From Ilumatobacteraceae bacterium (GTDB lineage: Bacteria > Actinomycetota > Acidimicrobiia > Acidimicrobiales > Ilumatobacteraceae), in NCBI GenBank assembly GCA_033344875.1, contig JAWPMO010000001.1, forward strand, positions 4,613,595 through 4,677,594: a stretch of DNA of 64,000 bases. Reading direction: 5' to 3'. The translations under genes and the position numbers were made by a program. Numbering within the stretch: the stretch's first letter is position 1; each line of letters opens with the position of its first letter. The notes under the pieces are model-generated. The model saw nothing but the letters and a program-made list of their open reading frames with translations. It made no database searches and was not told where the DNA came from. Positions 36,550-45,914 of the stretch are shown here, in pieces.

Positions 36550-37467
36550 ATGCCCATCACACCGACCCCGAAGATCTGGATGAACGGCGAACTCGTCGCC
36601 TGGGAAGATGCCACGGTGCACGTGCTGACGCACACGCTGCACTACGGGACCGGTGTGTTCGAGGGCATCCGTGCCTACGAGACCTCGCAGGGGCCGGCGA
36701 TCTTCCGGTTGACCGAGCACATCGAACGGCTCTTCAACTCGGCGAAGATCCTCGGCATGGAGATCCCGTACACGGTCGACGAACTGATCGCGGCGACCAA
36801 GGCCACGGTCGCATCGACGGGGCTCCCGTCGTGCTACGTGCGGCCACTCGTGTACCTCGGGTACGGCGAGGTCGGGCTCAACACGATGCCCTGCCCGGTC
36901 GACGTGTCGATCGCCTGCTGGCCGTGGGGTGCCTACCTCGGCGACGACGCGGTGACCAAGGGCGTCCGCCTGAAGACGTCGTCGTGGACCCGGCACGACC
37001 ACAACACGATGCCGCCGGCAGCGAAGACCACCGGGAACTACGTCAACTCGTCGCTGGCCAAGGTCGAAGCCCTCAAGGCCGGCTACGACGAGGCGCTCAT
37101 GCTCGCCCCGAACGGACTGGTCGCCGAGTGCTCGGGCGAGAACATCTTCGTGTCGCGCCACGGCAAGCTGATCACCCCGCCGGTGTCGGCCGGCGCCCTC
37201 GAGGGCATCACGCAGAACACGGTCATGGCGCTTTGTGAGGACCTCGGGATCGAGGCGGTGTGCGACAACCTCGCTCGGTCCGACGTGTACATCGCCGACG
37301 AGATGTTTCTCGTCGGCACGGCTGCCGAGGTCAGCTCCGTGAACTCGGTCGACGATCGTTCGATCCCGTGCCCCGGCCCGAAGACGTCGGCGATCGCCGA
37401 GCTCTACCACCAGGTGGTCCGCGGTGAGGTCGATCGTTTCAAGGACTGGTGCGAGCTGGCACAGTGA
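36550..37467 (+). CDS. ilvE: Branched-chain amino acid aminotransferase
   Basis: A 305-residue fold-type IV PLP enzyme. Typical text: WMNGELVAWEDATVHVLTHT, LHYGTGVFEGIRAY, the PLP-lysine region YVNSSLAKVEALKAGYDEAL, and AECSGENIFVSRHGK. It transaminates the 2-oxo acids to Leu, Ile and Val with glutamate. It lies 60 bases after leuB on the same strand and is probably co-transcribed. Confidence 0.95.
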   Translation: MPITPTPKIWMNGELVAWEDATVHVLTHTLHYGTGVFEGIRAYETSQGPAIFRLTEHIERLFNSAKILGMEIPYTVDELIAATKATVASTGLPSCYVRPLVYLGYGEVGLNTMPCPVDVSIACWPWGAYLGDDAVTKGVRLKTSSWTRHDHNTMPPAAKTTGNYVNSSLAKVEALKAGYDEALMLAPNGLVAECSGENIFVSRHGKLITPPVSAGALEGITQNTVMALCEDLGIEAVCDNLARSDVYIADEMFLVGTAAEVSSVNSVDDRSIPCPGPKTSAIAELYHQVVRGEVDRFKDWCELAQ

Positions 37468-37468
37468 C

Positions 37469-38179
37469 GTGACGGCCGGGAGCGCACCGAACGGTCGGCC
37501 ACGCCAGCAACTGCTGGCAGCTGACATGGCCGAGCGTGCAGCGTCGTGGGAGCAGTGCGGCGACGGCCGGGCGGTGTTCCTCGATTGCTACGCACGGATG
37601 ACCGATGCGGTCGTGACCGCGGTCGTGAACGATCGGTTCCGCGACGGCGACTGGGTGCTCCTCCTCCTCGAACGTTTCGCGTCGTATTACGACGCATCGA
37701 TCGACGGGGGGTCGGAGGGTCTGATGATCCCCGAGCCGTGGGTGCTGGCACATGCTGCCGCGGTCGGCAACGACGCGCACCCGATGCAACTCCTGCTCGC
37801 CGGTGTCAACGCCCACATCAACTACGACCTGGTCCTCACACTGATCGATCTGCTCGAACCCGAGTGGGCGTCGATCGACGGCACGATGATCGAGCATCGC
37901 AAGCGCGATTACGACGAGATCAACCAGGTGATCGCCGAGACGGCCGACCTCGTGCAGGACCGTGTCCTCGAGCGGCGCGTGCCGTGGTTGCAGATCCTCG
38001 ACCGTGGCCTCGGGCGGTGGGACGAGCGGATGGCCGTGCGCCTGCTGGGTGGTTGGAGGAGCCGGGTGTGGCGCCAGTCGGTCACGTTGCTCGACCTCGA
38101 CGACCTCGACGACCGCCGCGCACGGACCGCTGCGATCGAGCGACAGTGCGCCCGACGGGCGCGGATGCTGTTGGCCTGA
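37469..38179 (+). CDS. DUF5995-family protein
   Basis: A 236-residue soluble, mostly helical protein. Text such as FLDCYARMTDAVVTAV, FRDGDWVLLLLERFASYYDA, PEPWVLAHAAA, LLAGVNAHINYDLVLTLIDLL and DYDEINQVIAETADLVQDRVL matches a family of unknown function that I know as DUF5995. The NAHINYDL motif is very conserved in these proteins and may be a metal or ligand site. GTG 37469 begins one base after the ilvE stop. No partner known. Confidence 0.75.
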   Translation: MTAGSAPNGRPRQQLLAADMAERAASWEQCGDGRAVFLDCYARMTDAVVTAVVNDRFRDGDWVLLLLERFASYYDASIDGGSEGLMIPEPWVLAHAAAVGNDAHPMQLLLAGVNAHINYDLVLTLIDLLEPEWASIDGTMIEHRKRDYDEINQVIAETADLVQDRVLERRVPWLQILDRGLGRWDERMAVRLLGGWRSRVWRQSVTLLDLDDLDDRRARTAAIERQCARRARMLLA

Positions 38180-38188
38180 CCGCGGTGG

Positions 38189-39124
38189 TCACGACAGGGC
38201 GGCGCGCAGCATCTCGATGAACTTCGCAGCGTCGGCCGCCGTGACGACCGTGGCGTTCGGCTCGGCACCGGTGAGCCCGAGCAGATCCATGACGACCATG
38301 CCGCGGGTGAGCTCGCTCTCGGTCTCGACGGAGAGGTGGAGTCGCCGAACCGCGGTGGCGATCGAGGGGTCGATCGCGTAGGCCATCGCGATGGGGTCGG
38401 GCAGGTCGAACCCGGCGAGCTTGGTCTCGGTCGCACAGAACTCGGCGACGACGCACTGGATGTCGATGCAGAACCCGGCGAGCGGGGTGCCGATCGTCCG
38501 GAGATCGGCCGCGAGGTCCGGCTCGACCACGGCGAAGTGCCGGGAGATGTCCCAACCGACGAACTCGACGTCGAGGCCCGACTGCAGGACGACGTCGACG
38601 GCGTGTGGGTCGGCCCACATGTTGAACTCGGCGACCGGCGTGACGTTGCCGATGTGATCGGCGACAGCTCCCATCGTGACCACTCGGGCGAGACGGGACG
38701 GCAGCGTGGTGTCGCGCTGCACGGCGAGCGCGAGGTTGGTGAGTGGGCCCAAGGTCACCAGTGTGAGTTCGCCTGCGTGGTCGTGCGATGCGCGGATCAA
38801 CTCCTCGACGGCGTCACCCTCGTCCGGCACCCGCCCGGCGAGGGCGAGCCCGATGTCGCCCATCCCGTCACCGCCGTGCACGTTCTGTGCGGTCTCCAGC
38901 GGGATCGAGAGCGGAGCGGCGGCACCCGAATGGACGGGGACGTCGTCGCGTCGGCACAGCTCTCGTGTGTAGAGCGCATTCTGCACGGCCATGTCGAGCG
39001 GGACGTTGCCGGCGACCACGCCGACACCGATGACGTCGATGTCGGCGTGACGGAGTGCCATGACGAGAGCGACGGCATCGTCCGACGCGGTGTCGGTGTC
39101 GATCCAGAACGGGCGGCCGGTCAT
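38189..39124 (-). CDS. Nucleoside hydrolase family protein
   Basis: A 311-residue protein of the inosine/uridine-preferring nucleoside hydrolase fold. The calcium-binding motif is near the N terminus, WIDTDTASDDAVALVMALRH (D-x-D-x-x-x-DD). NVHGGDGMGDIGL, LTLVTLGPLTNLALAV, VTMGAV and EFNMWADPHAVDVVL are also characteristic. It hydrolyses the N-glycosidic bond of nucleosides for salvage. ATG 39124 is preferred; ATG 39148 adds eight residues. It converges on the DUF5995 gene. Confidence 0.93.
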   Translation of the reverse strand: MTGRPFWIDTDTASDDAVALVMALRHADIDVIGVGVVAGNVPLDMAVQNALYTRELCRRDDVPVHSGAAAPLSIPLETAQNVHGGDGMGDIGLALAGRVPDEGDAVEELIRASHDHAGELTLVTLGPLTNLALAVQRDTTLPSRLARVVTMGAVADHIGNVTPVAEFNMWADPHAVDVVLQSGLDVEFVGWDISRHFAVVEPDLAADLRTIGTPLAGFCIDIQCVVAEFCATETKLAGFDLPDPIAMAYAIDPSIATAVRRLHLSVETESELTRGMVVMDLLGLTGAEPNATVVTAADAAKFIEMLRAALS

Positions 39125-39247
39125 GGCGACAGACGGTACGCCGGGCAAGGCGGCGGGACGGAATCCGAACCGGGTCCGGACGCGGAACGGGCACGGCGAC
39201 CGAAGCCGCCGTGCCCGTTCCGCAGCGTCAACGACGCCCGCTGAACC

Positions 39248-42200
39248 TCAGCGCCACCACCAGCGGCGCGAATGCGGCACGAACACCGTCGAGGTCTCGT
39301 ACCGAACCTGCCCCGGCTGCTCGAGCATCACGGTGAGCGTGTACGTGCGGCCCTCGGTGCTGAAGCGCTCCGCGCGCAGCTTCACGAGGTTGTCGTTCAC
39401 GATCTGGATGTCGTTCGGCCGGTCACCGCCACCCAGCCCGGAGTCGGCCTCCGACGAGGTGACGTCGACGATCGAACTCGGAATCAGGTTCCGGTAGTCG
39501 GTGGCGAACACCAGCACGTTTCGGAGCTTGTGGTTGGGAGCCCAGAGGGTGCCCGGCAACGTGATCACGTCGGCGTCGAAACTCTCGAGCGAGAGTCCGA
39601 CGACGGCAGCGTCGTGGTCGGACGCACGGTACGGCGACGCCGGGTCGAACAACGCGTCCTGGTAGTCGGACTTGAACCCGGTGTCGTAGTCGAACACGTC
39701 GGGCTCGTCGGCGTTGATGTGCCACTCGGTGGCACCGGTGACCTGCGACGTCATCGACGAGCTCGACATGACGTAGTCGAGGTAGCCGAACTGGCCGTCG
39801 AACACGTAGCTGTACGCCAGCTCGCCGCCGTACTCGCCGATCAGGTCGGCGTAGCCGTTCGCCGCGAGTGCGGAGATCGGGTCTTCCTTGTCGTACGAAT
39901 TGAGGTCGCCGAGGATGAGCCAGTCGTCGTCGTCAACGCCGGTCGGATCGCCGGCGATCCACGAAGCGAGTTCCTGCGCCGCCTTCGTGCGGGTGTCATT
40001 GCAGTTGCCCGCGAGCGGGTGATCGTCGGGTGCACCACACTCGGAGCCCTTCGACTTCAGGTGGTTGACCGCCACGGAGAACACCTCACCGCTCGCGTTG
40101 TCGATGAACGACGCTGCGACCGACGCCCGGTTCTTGTCGTCGGACGAACCATCGTCGTTCACGTACCCGTTCGGGTTGAGGAACTCGGGTGTGTCGAGCA
40201 CCGCGACTGCACCGGTCGGGGTGACCGCGGCGGGCCGATAGATGATGCCGACCTTGATCGCGTCGGTTCCGACCACGGAGTTGTCGCCGGCGGCGATGTA
40301 GTCGTACGTGCCGGCGCCGAGGCGGTCGTTGAGGCCGGCGGCGATGTCCGCCAGCGGTTCGACACCCGGGGTGTTCTCGACCTCGACGAGGCCGATCACG
40401 TCGGCGTCGAGCCCTTCGAGCGCGTTGAGGAGCTTGACCCGCTGCCGATCGAACTCTTCGGCGTCGTCGGCTCCACGGCAGTCCTGGTCCTGTGTCGGAC
40501 CACAGGTGTCGGCGGTGTCGAGGCTGACGAAGTAGTTGAGAGCGTTCAACGTGGCGACACGGACGTCACCGCCGACCGCCTCGGGGGCTTCGGGCTGCTC
40601 GGTCTGCACGTAGCTGTCGTAGCCGCCATCGGCCACGGGGACGATCCGATACTGGCTGAACGCGTAGTAGATCGGGCCCGTGAGACCGACGACCTGGTCA
40701 CCGCCGCGGAAGCTGTTGTCCTGCGTGAACGGTTTGCGGTTGATCGGATGGATCGGTGCGTCGGGGTTCTGACTGCTGTTGCCGTCGTCGACGGTGATCC
40801 GGCTACGCAGGTTGAGGTCGAGCCGGTCGGCCGCTTCCTGGCTGTCGGGGTCGAACAGGGCCGTCGGGTTGTAGGGACGGTCCTCGCCGTCGGCCGGCAA
40901 CGCCACCACGATCTCGCCGAAGCGGTCGTAGTTGAAGTACTCGGAGATCACGAGCGTCTGCGGCATGGTCACCGCCATGCCCTCATACGCCTCGAGGTCA
41001 CCGGCCACGGGGAGCGGGAACTCGAGTGTCGCCGGAGTCGCGACCCGAGGTTCGACGTCGAGCACCTCGACCTCGACGAACGAGCCGAGTTGGGTGTTGT
41101 CGAACTGCTCCTCGACGGTGCCCTCGACCCGCACGACATCACCGACGTTCACGTCGTCGTCGTCGAAGTTGAACACGAAGATGCCCTCGGACGTGGCCGG
41201 GTCGGCGTCGGCGTCGGTGTCCTCTTCCTGGACGAAGAAGCCGCGCAGCGCCGGCGACGGGCCCTCCTCGTCGCCGACGACGACGCCTTCGACGATCACG
41301 CGCTGGCCGAGCAGCGGGGAGTCGCCGCCGGTTCCCTGGATCTCGTGGATCTTGACCTCGGCGGGCGGTAGCGGGCACGTCGTCTCGGCCTCGGGATCGT
41401 TCAGTTCGCCGAACGAGTTGCAGAGTGGGCCGGCCCAGGCGCCTGTGCCATCGCGTTGGAGCGACTGATCGCCCAGCGTCGAACTGGTCTCCTGCGCCAG
41501 GATGTCGGTCGAGGTCATGCCGGCGGCCGGGCCGCTGGCGGCCTCGAACGAGCCCTCGTAGCTGAGGAACTCGACGACGGCACCGTCGGGGTCGACGAGC
41601 GCGAGCCCGTCGGGTGCACCGTTCTGGATGCCGTTTCCGGGGCCCTCGACCACGACGACCCCGTTGCCGTCACCCTGGTCGGTGACGACGCCGGAGAGCG
41701 TCAGCGTGGCGTACACGTTGCGCTGCGAGGAGCTGCCGTTGTAGAGCGCGATCGTCCAACCGGCGAGGTCGGTGCCGTCCGGAGCGAGCACCTCGACCGC
41801 TTCGTTGACGTCGTCGCTGGCGTTGTCGTAGTGCAACTCGTTGATGCGGATCGGCGAGACCGCGCACGCCGCCGGGTCGCCACCGGCGCCCTCGGGGGTC
41901 ATCAGACCGAACCCACCGAAGTTGTCGGCGCCGCTGGTCCAGGTGAAGTCGCCGTAGGTGTCGCCGGTGCCCTGGAGCTGCAGCGAATCGCCGATCGGGC
42001 TGTCGGACGCCTCGGCGACGCCGATGTCGGTCGAGGCCATGCCGGCGGCGGGGCCGTCGGTCGGCGTGAAGTCACCCTCGTAGCTGAGGAACTGACGGAC
42101 GGTGCCGGTGCCGTCGACGAGTGCGAGGCCGTCGGGACCGCCGTTCTGGATGCCGACTGCAGCGACGGAGACGGTACCGAAGCCGGCGCCGCCGTCGGGG

Positions 42201-42472
42201 ATGACGCCGCCCAGCGGCAGCGTGTCATACACGTTGAGCTGGCTGGGGCTGCCGTTGTACAGCTCGATCGTCCAGCCGCTGAGGTCGGTGCAGGTCGGAC
42301 CGAAGACCTCGATCGCCTCACCCTCGTCGCCGCCGCCGTTGTCGTAGTGCAGTTCGCTGATGAAGACGGCGTCGTCCGGCGAACTCACCGCCGACGCCGT
42401 TCCGACCGGGATCGCCCCGATGAGTCCGAGGATGGAAGCTGCGCCCACCCATGTTCGAAGCCGCTGGCCCAT
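39248..42472 (-). CDS. Large secreted endonuclease/exonuclease/phosphatase-fold nuclease (ExeM/NucH-like)
   Basis: A 1,074-residue exported protein. After a signal peptide (ending near GTASAVSS) there are two similar lamin-tail-like domains, each with ISELHYDN or INELHYDN, LSGWTIELYNG or LAGWTIALYNG, and FLSYEG. Next is an OB-fold-like domain (IHEIQGTGGDSPLLGQRVIV). The nuclease domain then shows RVATLNALNYF, DVIGLVEVENT, VNHLKSKGSEC, LILGDLNSYDKEDPI and ASDHDAAVVGL, i.e. the catalytic Asn, Glu, His and Asp-His pairs. Extracellular DNA degradation is the likely role. The extreme end HSRRWWWR is unusual. Strong AAGGAG precedes the ATG. Confidence 0.9.
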   Translation of the reverse strand: MGQRLRTWVGAASILGLIGAIPVGTASAVSSPDDAVFISELHYDNGGGDEGEAIEVFGPTCTDLSGWTIELYNGSPSQLNVYDTLPLGGVIPDGGAGFGTVSVAAVGIQNGGPDGLALVDGTGTVRQFLSYEGDFTPTDGPAAGMASTDIGVAEASDSPIGDSLQLQGTGDTYGDFTWTSGADNFGGFGLMTPEGAGGDPAACAVSPIRINELHYDNASDDVNEAVEVLAPDGTDLAGWTIALYNGSSSQRNVYATLTLSGVVTDQGDGNGVVVVEGPGNGIQNGAPDGLALVDPDGAVVEFLSYEGSFEAASGPAAGMTSTDILAQETSSTLGDQSLQRDGTGAWAGPLCNSFGELNDPEAETTCPLPPAEVKIHEIQGTGGDSPLLGQRVIVEGVVVGDEEGPSPALRGFFVQEEDTDADADPATSEGIFVFNFDDDDVNVGDVVRVEGTVEEQFDNTQLGSFVEVEVLDVEPRVATPATLEFPLPVAGDLEAYEGMAVTMPQTLVISEYFNYDRFGEIVVALPADGEDRPYNPTALFDPDSQEAADRLDLNLRSRITVDDGNSSQNPDAPIHPINRKPFTQDNSFRGGDQVVGLTGPIYYAFSQYRIVPVADGGYDSYVQTEQPEAPEAVGGDVRVATLNALNYFVSLDTADTCGPTQDQDCRGADDAEEFDRQRVKLLNALEGLDADVIGLVEVENTPGVEPLADIAAGLNDRLGAGTYDYIAAGDNSVVGTDAIKVGIIYRPAAVTPTGAVAVLDTPEFLNPNGYVNDDGSSDDKNRASVAASFIDNASGEVFSVAVNHLKSKGSECGAPDDHPLAGNCNDTRTKAAQELASWIAGDPTGVDDDDWLILGDLNSYDKEDPISALAANGYADLIGEYGGELAYSYVFDGQFGYLDYVMSSSSMTSQVTGATEWHINADEPDVFDYDTGFKSDYQDALFDPASPYRASDHDAAVVGLSLESFDADVITLPGTLWAPNHKLRNVLVFATDYRNLIPSSIVDVTSSEADSGLGGGDRPNDIQIVNDNLVKLRAERFSTEGRTYTLTVMLEQPGQVRYETSTVFVPHSRRWWWR

Positions 42473-42638
42473 GTTCAACACTCCTTGTCGATCCGCCGCT
42501 GGTTGTCGCTGTCGGCACGTCCCCAACGTGATGGCATCGCCACCGGCCGCAACACCTGGCACCGTAGTGCACCCACGGCGCGGTGCCCAGGGGGTCCACC
42601 GAAGCACCATCGGATGTTCACATGCCGTTGACCGATCA

Positions 42639-43913
42639 TCACCCGGACAGGTGCCGGACGGCCCGGAGCCGCCGCTCGAGGTGCCGTCGCTCCGTGTCGG
42701 ACGAGACCGTGGCGAGTGCGTCCTCGAACGCCGTGGAGGCCTGTTCGTGCCGACCCGACCGGGTGAGGAACTCGCCCCGTGCCGCCGACAGCAGATGCGG
42801 CTGAGGGAAGCGTGACGGGTCGGCGACGATCTCATCGATCGCGGCGAGTCCTGCCTCGGGGCCGTTGGCGAAGCCGACGGCCACCGCTCGGTTGAGGGCG
42901 ATGACCGGGCTGGCGTCGATCCCGACCAGGAGGTCGTACAGGGCGACGATCTGCGCCCAGTCGGTGTCGGCGAACGTCGAGGCCTCGCTGTGCAGGGCTG
43001 CGATCGCCGCCTGGAGTTGGTACGGCCCGATCGAGCGCCGTCGCATCGCCGCTTCGAGGATTCGTCCCGCCTCGCCGATCGCGGCCCGGTCCCAACGGCC
43101 ACGGTCCTGGTCCTCCAGCAACACCAGATCGCCGACCTCGTCGAAGCGTGCGTGGGCCCGTGCGTGCTGCGCCAGCATCAGCGCGAGCAGGCCACCCGCC
43201 TCGGGCTCGTCGGGCATCAGGTCGACGAGGGCACGTCCCAGACGGATCGCCTCGTCGGCGAGGTCGACCCGGACCGGTTGATCGGTGCGCCTCGACAGGT
43301 ACGCCTCGTTGAACACGAGGTAGATGACGCGGAGCACCCCCGCCAGCCGTCCGGGCAGCTCGTGGCCGACCGGGACCCGGTACGGGATCCCGGCGCGCTT
43401 GATCTTCGCCTTGGCGCGGACGATTCGTTGGGCCATCGTCGGCGTCGGGACCCCGAACGCCTGCGCGATCTCGTCGGTGCCGAGCCACGTGACGCTGCGG
43501 AGGGTCAGGGCGATCCGTGACTCGAGGTCGAGGTCCGGATGGCAGCAGGTGAACAGCAGCCGAAGGCGGTCGTCGTCCACGCCGCTGTGCCAGCGCTCGG
43601 CCCGCCGGTCGAGTTCGTCGAGCTCGCGCCGCTCGAGCTCTCGATGTGCGGACTGCTGACGTTCGCTGCGGCTCCGTTCGCGTCGGATCGTGTCGAGTGC
43701 CTTGCGCGACGCGACGGTGAACACCCAGCCCGGTGGGTTGTCCGGCCAGCCGTCGGCTGGCCACGACTCGGCAGCGGCGAGCCATGCGTCCTGCAGCGCC
43801 TCCTCGGCCAGTTGGAAGTCGCGGTACTGGCCGATCAGCGACGCGAGGATGCGGCCCGAGTGCTCTCGGACCACACCCTCGAAGCGACGCCGCTCGGCGT
43901 CGGGCGAGTTCAG
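42639..43913 (-). CDS. ECF42-group RNA polymerase sigma factor
   Basis: A sigma factor of 424 residues if it starts at CTG 43911-43913, or 411 from GTG 43874. Region 2 has YRDFQLAEEALQDAWLAAA and NPPGWVFTVASRKALDTIRR; region 4 has LRSVTWLGTDEIAQAFGVP and MAQRIVRAKAKIKRAGIPY. The long C-terminal extension (TPR-like helices, from about residue 200) is the hallmark of group ECF42. A YCII/DGPF gene lies directly upstream, the standard partner. The CTG overlaps that gene's stop as CTGA and restores the ahead-of-region-2 segment PDAERRRFEGVVREHSGR. Confidence 0.9.
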   Translation of the reverse strand: MNSPDAERRRFEGVVREHSGRILASLIGQYRDFQLAEEALQDAWLAAAESWPADGWPDNPPGWVFTVASRKALDTIRRERSRSERQQSAHRELERRELDELDRRAERWHSGVDDDRLRLLFTCCHPDLDLESRIALTLRSVTWLGTDEIAQAFGVPTPTMAQRIVRAKAKIKRAGIPYRVPVGHELPGRLAGVLRVIYLVFNEAYLSRRTDQPVRVDLADEAIRLGRALVDLMPDEPEAGGLLALMLAQHARAHARFDEVGDLVLLEDQDRGRWDRAAIGEAGRILEAAMRRRSIGPYQLQAAIAALHSEASTFADTDWAQIVALYDLLVGIDASPVIALNRAVAVGFANGPEAGLAAIDEIVADPSRFPQPHLLSAARGEFLTRSGRHEQASTAFEDALATVSSDTERRHLERRLRAVRHLSG

Positions 43914-44272
43914 CCGCCCGCTCCCGGGATCACCATCAGCGGGCGGACCTCGGTGCGGCCGTACTTCGCCGAGGGCAACTCGGCACCGAGTTGCTGCGCC
44001 CGCTCGAGTGAGTCGACGTCGACGATGTAGTAGCCGCCGAGAATCTCCTTCGTCTCGGCGAACGGCCCGTCGGTGACGACGGTCTCGCCGCCGCGGACGG
44101 TCACGGTGGTCGCCGTCTCGATGCCCTGGAGCGGGTCACCGGCCACCAGCTCGCCGCTGTCGACGATGCGCTGGGTGAAGGCGAACCATTCGCCCATCGC
44201 CGCCTCTTGCTCGGCTTCGGTGCCGACGCCCTCGGCGCCCGGCTCGCTGTAGATCAGCAGCATGTACTTCAT
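43910..44272 (-). CDS. YCII-related (DGPF) protein partner of ECF42
   Basis: A 120-residue protein with the YCII fold. It starts MKYMLLIYSEPGAE and contains VTDGPFAETKEILGGYYIVD, the DGPF motif for which such proteins are named. Genes of this kind nearly always precede ECF42 sigma factors, although the molecular link is not known. A very good ribosome-binding site (GGAGGAACC then ATG) precedes the gene. Its stop overlaps the sigma-factor start. Confidence 0.88.
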   Translation of the reverse strand: MKYMLLIYSEPGAEGVGTEAEQEAAMGEWFAFTQRIVDSGELVAGDPLQGIETATTVTVRGGETVVTDGPFAETKEILGGYYIVDVDSLERAQQLGAELPSAKYGRTEVRPLMVIPGAGG

Positions 44273-44360
44273 TGGTTCCTCCTGTGTGTCATAAGTGGTA
44301 CGGAGTGGAGACGAACCACATCCGGCGTTCTCGACAGCCGGCCGTAACTTTCTCGATTTC

Positions 44361-45377
44361 CTACGGGGAGGGGGGTGCGGCGTTGCGGCGGCGACGTTCG
44401 GCCATGCCGCCGAGCGCCTCGAACACCATGCGGTGCGCTGCATTGACCGTGAGGTCACTGACGTCGTAGGCGGGAGCGACTTCGACGACGTCCATGCCGA
44501 CCACCTCGTGGTCGAGGGCCAGCTGGCGGACCATGCGCAGCAAGTCGACCGTGGTGATGCCACCCGGCTCCGGCGTGCCGGTGCCGGGAGCGAAGGCCGG
44601 ATCGAGACTGTCGACGTCGAGCGAGATGTAGAGCTTGTCGGCCTGACCGAGAGCCTCGCCGATCGCGTCGGCCATCACGGCCTTGAAGCCGCGTTCCCAG
44701 ATCTCCTGCATGGTGTGCCAGACCATGCCCTGCTCCTTCATCCACGCAAAGGTGTCGGCGGGTGGCCAGTACCCGCGCAGGCCGACCTGCACGAATCGGT
44801 CGCCGGGCACCGCCCCTGATTCGATCAGGCGCCGGATGGGGGTGCCGTGGCTGGCGAGGTTGCCGTCGATGATGTCGGCCGTGTCCGCGTGCGCGTCGAA
44901 GTGCACGATGCCGACGTTGCCGTAGCCATGCACGTCGGCGACGGCGGTGGCGGCGGGCCACGTGATCGAGTGGTCGCCGCCGAGGACGATCGGGACGATG
45001 CCTCGTGAGGCGATCTGGTGGACGCGCTCGCGGATGTTCCGGTGGCTGGTCTCGGTCTGGCCGTGGGGGCAGTACGCGTCGCCGTAGTCGACCACCTCGA
45101 GGTGGTCGAAGATCTCGATGTCGAGATCCATGTGGTACGTGCCCGACTCGTACGCGGCCGAGCGGATCGCCCGCGGGCCGAACCGGGCGCCCGGCCGATT
45201 GGTGGTGGCGATGTCGAACGGTGCGCCGACGATCGCGACGTCGGGCTGCCACTCATCGAGCTGCTCGGGGTCGGTGAGGAACGGACGCTGACCGAACGTC
45301 GAGAGGCCGCCGAAGACGTACCCCAGTTCGAGCTGTTCGTGCATGCCGGGGGAGAGGTGTCGGCGGGGTTCGGTCAC
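44361..45377 (-). CDS. Ureohydrolase (agmatinase-like)
   Basis: A 338-residue arginase-fold enzyme. Mn-binding motifs are complete: VLGGDHSITWPAA, IVHFDAHADTAD and YISLDVDSLDPAFAPG. Text GLSTFGQRPFL near the start and NRPGARFGPRAIRSAAYESG agree with agmatinases and guanidinobutyrase/guanidinopropionase-like members. Reaction: release of urea from a guanidino compound, putatively agmatine to putrescine. The substrate is not certain. The start is GTG 45375-45377. It is divergent from the small acidic protein gene. Confidence 0.88.
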   Translation of the reverse strand: MTEPRRHLSPGMHEQLELGYVFGGLSTFGQRPFLTDPEQLDEWQPDVAIVGAPFDIATTNRPGARFGPRAIRSAAYESGTYHMDLDIEIFDHLEVVDYGDAYCPHGQTETSHRNIRERVHQIASRGIVPIVLGGDHSITWPAATAVADVHGYGNVGIVHFDAHADTADIIDGNLASHGTPIRRLIESGAVPGDRFVQVGLRGYWPPADTFAWMKEQGMVWHTMQEIWERGFKAVMADAIGEALGQADKLYISLDVDSLDPAFAPGTGTPEPGGITTVDLLRMVRQLALDHEVVGMDVVEVAPAYDVSDLTVNAAHRMVFEALGGMAERRRRNAAPPSP

Positions 45378-45434
45378 GGGCCCACCGTAGCCCGGCCACG
45401 TTTGGCGCCGAACCCGCTCGGGCACCCTCGTGCC

Positions 45435-45770
45435 ATGTCTGACAACCACGCACCCCAACTCGATGGCGACGTCCTCGGTGAGCAGGTGGGCGACGACGGC
45501 CTTCCCGGCGTCGCCGGATTCCCGCCCGACCAGATGCAGGGCGTCAACGACCCGAACCAGGTCGCGTCCGACGACGTAGCGATGCGTGAGGCACGAACCC
45601 GCGACGAGGAGTTGCCGGGCAGCACCGAACGCACGGGCGACCTGTTGCCACCCGACGGCGACGACGACCGGCGAGACGACGTCGAGCAGCTGCTCGGGGC
45701 CGAGGGCGACGACGACCGGGCCGAGGCACCGGCCGAGGTCGCTGCCGTGCACGTCGACGAAGCCGACTGA
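45435..45770 (+). CDS. Small acidic hypothetical protein
   Basis: A 111-residue, very acidic and hydrophilic protein (Asp, Glu, Gly, Pro rich), probably disordered. It begins MSDNHAPQLDGDVLGEQVGD and has GFPPDQMQGVNDPNQVASDD in the middle. No hydrophobic core, signal or known motif. ATG 45435 is the first start after the divergent promoter region shared with the ureohydrolase gene. Moderately likely to be real because it keeps the GC-rich third-position bias. Confidence 0.6.
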   Translation: MSDNHAPQLDGDVLGEQVGDDGLPGVAGFPPDQMQGVNDPNQVASDDVAMREARTRDEELPGSTERTGDLLPPDGDDDRRDDVEQLLGAEGDDDRAEAPAEVAAVHVDEAD

Positions 45771-45792
45771 CGCCCGGATCCTGACCGTCCCG

Positions 45793-45847
45793 AAAAAGAG
45801 CGGCCCCGGGTGCCGCAGCCAGCTGACGCCGGCGCAGCCCCCGGGGC
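45793..45847 (-). terminator. Candidate minus-strand terminator hairpin
   Basis: GCCCCGGG (45803-45810) pairs with CCCGGGGC (45840-45847), with a smaller internal stem in the loop. Read on the minus strand, the stem is followed within five bases by TTTTT (45797-45793). It would end a minus-strand transcript arriving from the non-coding region to its right. Confidence 0.4.
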
Positions 45848-45856
45848 TACCCAAAA

Positions 45857-45872
45857 GGTGGAGCGATCCACC
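45857..45872 (+). other. Small hairpin with GNRA-type loop
   Basis: GGTGGA-GCGA-TCCACC is a perfect 6-bp stem closed by GCGA, a GNRA tetraloop in the plus-strand RNA. Such loops are typical of structured RNAs; alone it is weak evidence. Confidence 0.4.
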
Positions 45873-45914
45873 ACCGATCGATCTGCGGGCGTTAGCCTTT
45901 CGCTCGATCATCAC

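Noticed and set aside
35029-37527. An 832-codon minus-strand open frame over leuB and ilvE
   Set aside because: Shadow of two well-conserved plus-strand genes.
39272-41371. A 699-codon plus-strand open frame opposite the secreted nuclease
   Set aside because: Antisense shadow rich in Val/Gly/Arg/Glu; the nuclease on the minus strand shows catalytic motifs.
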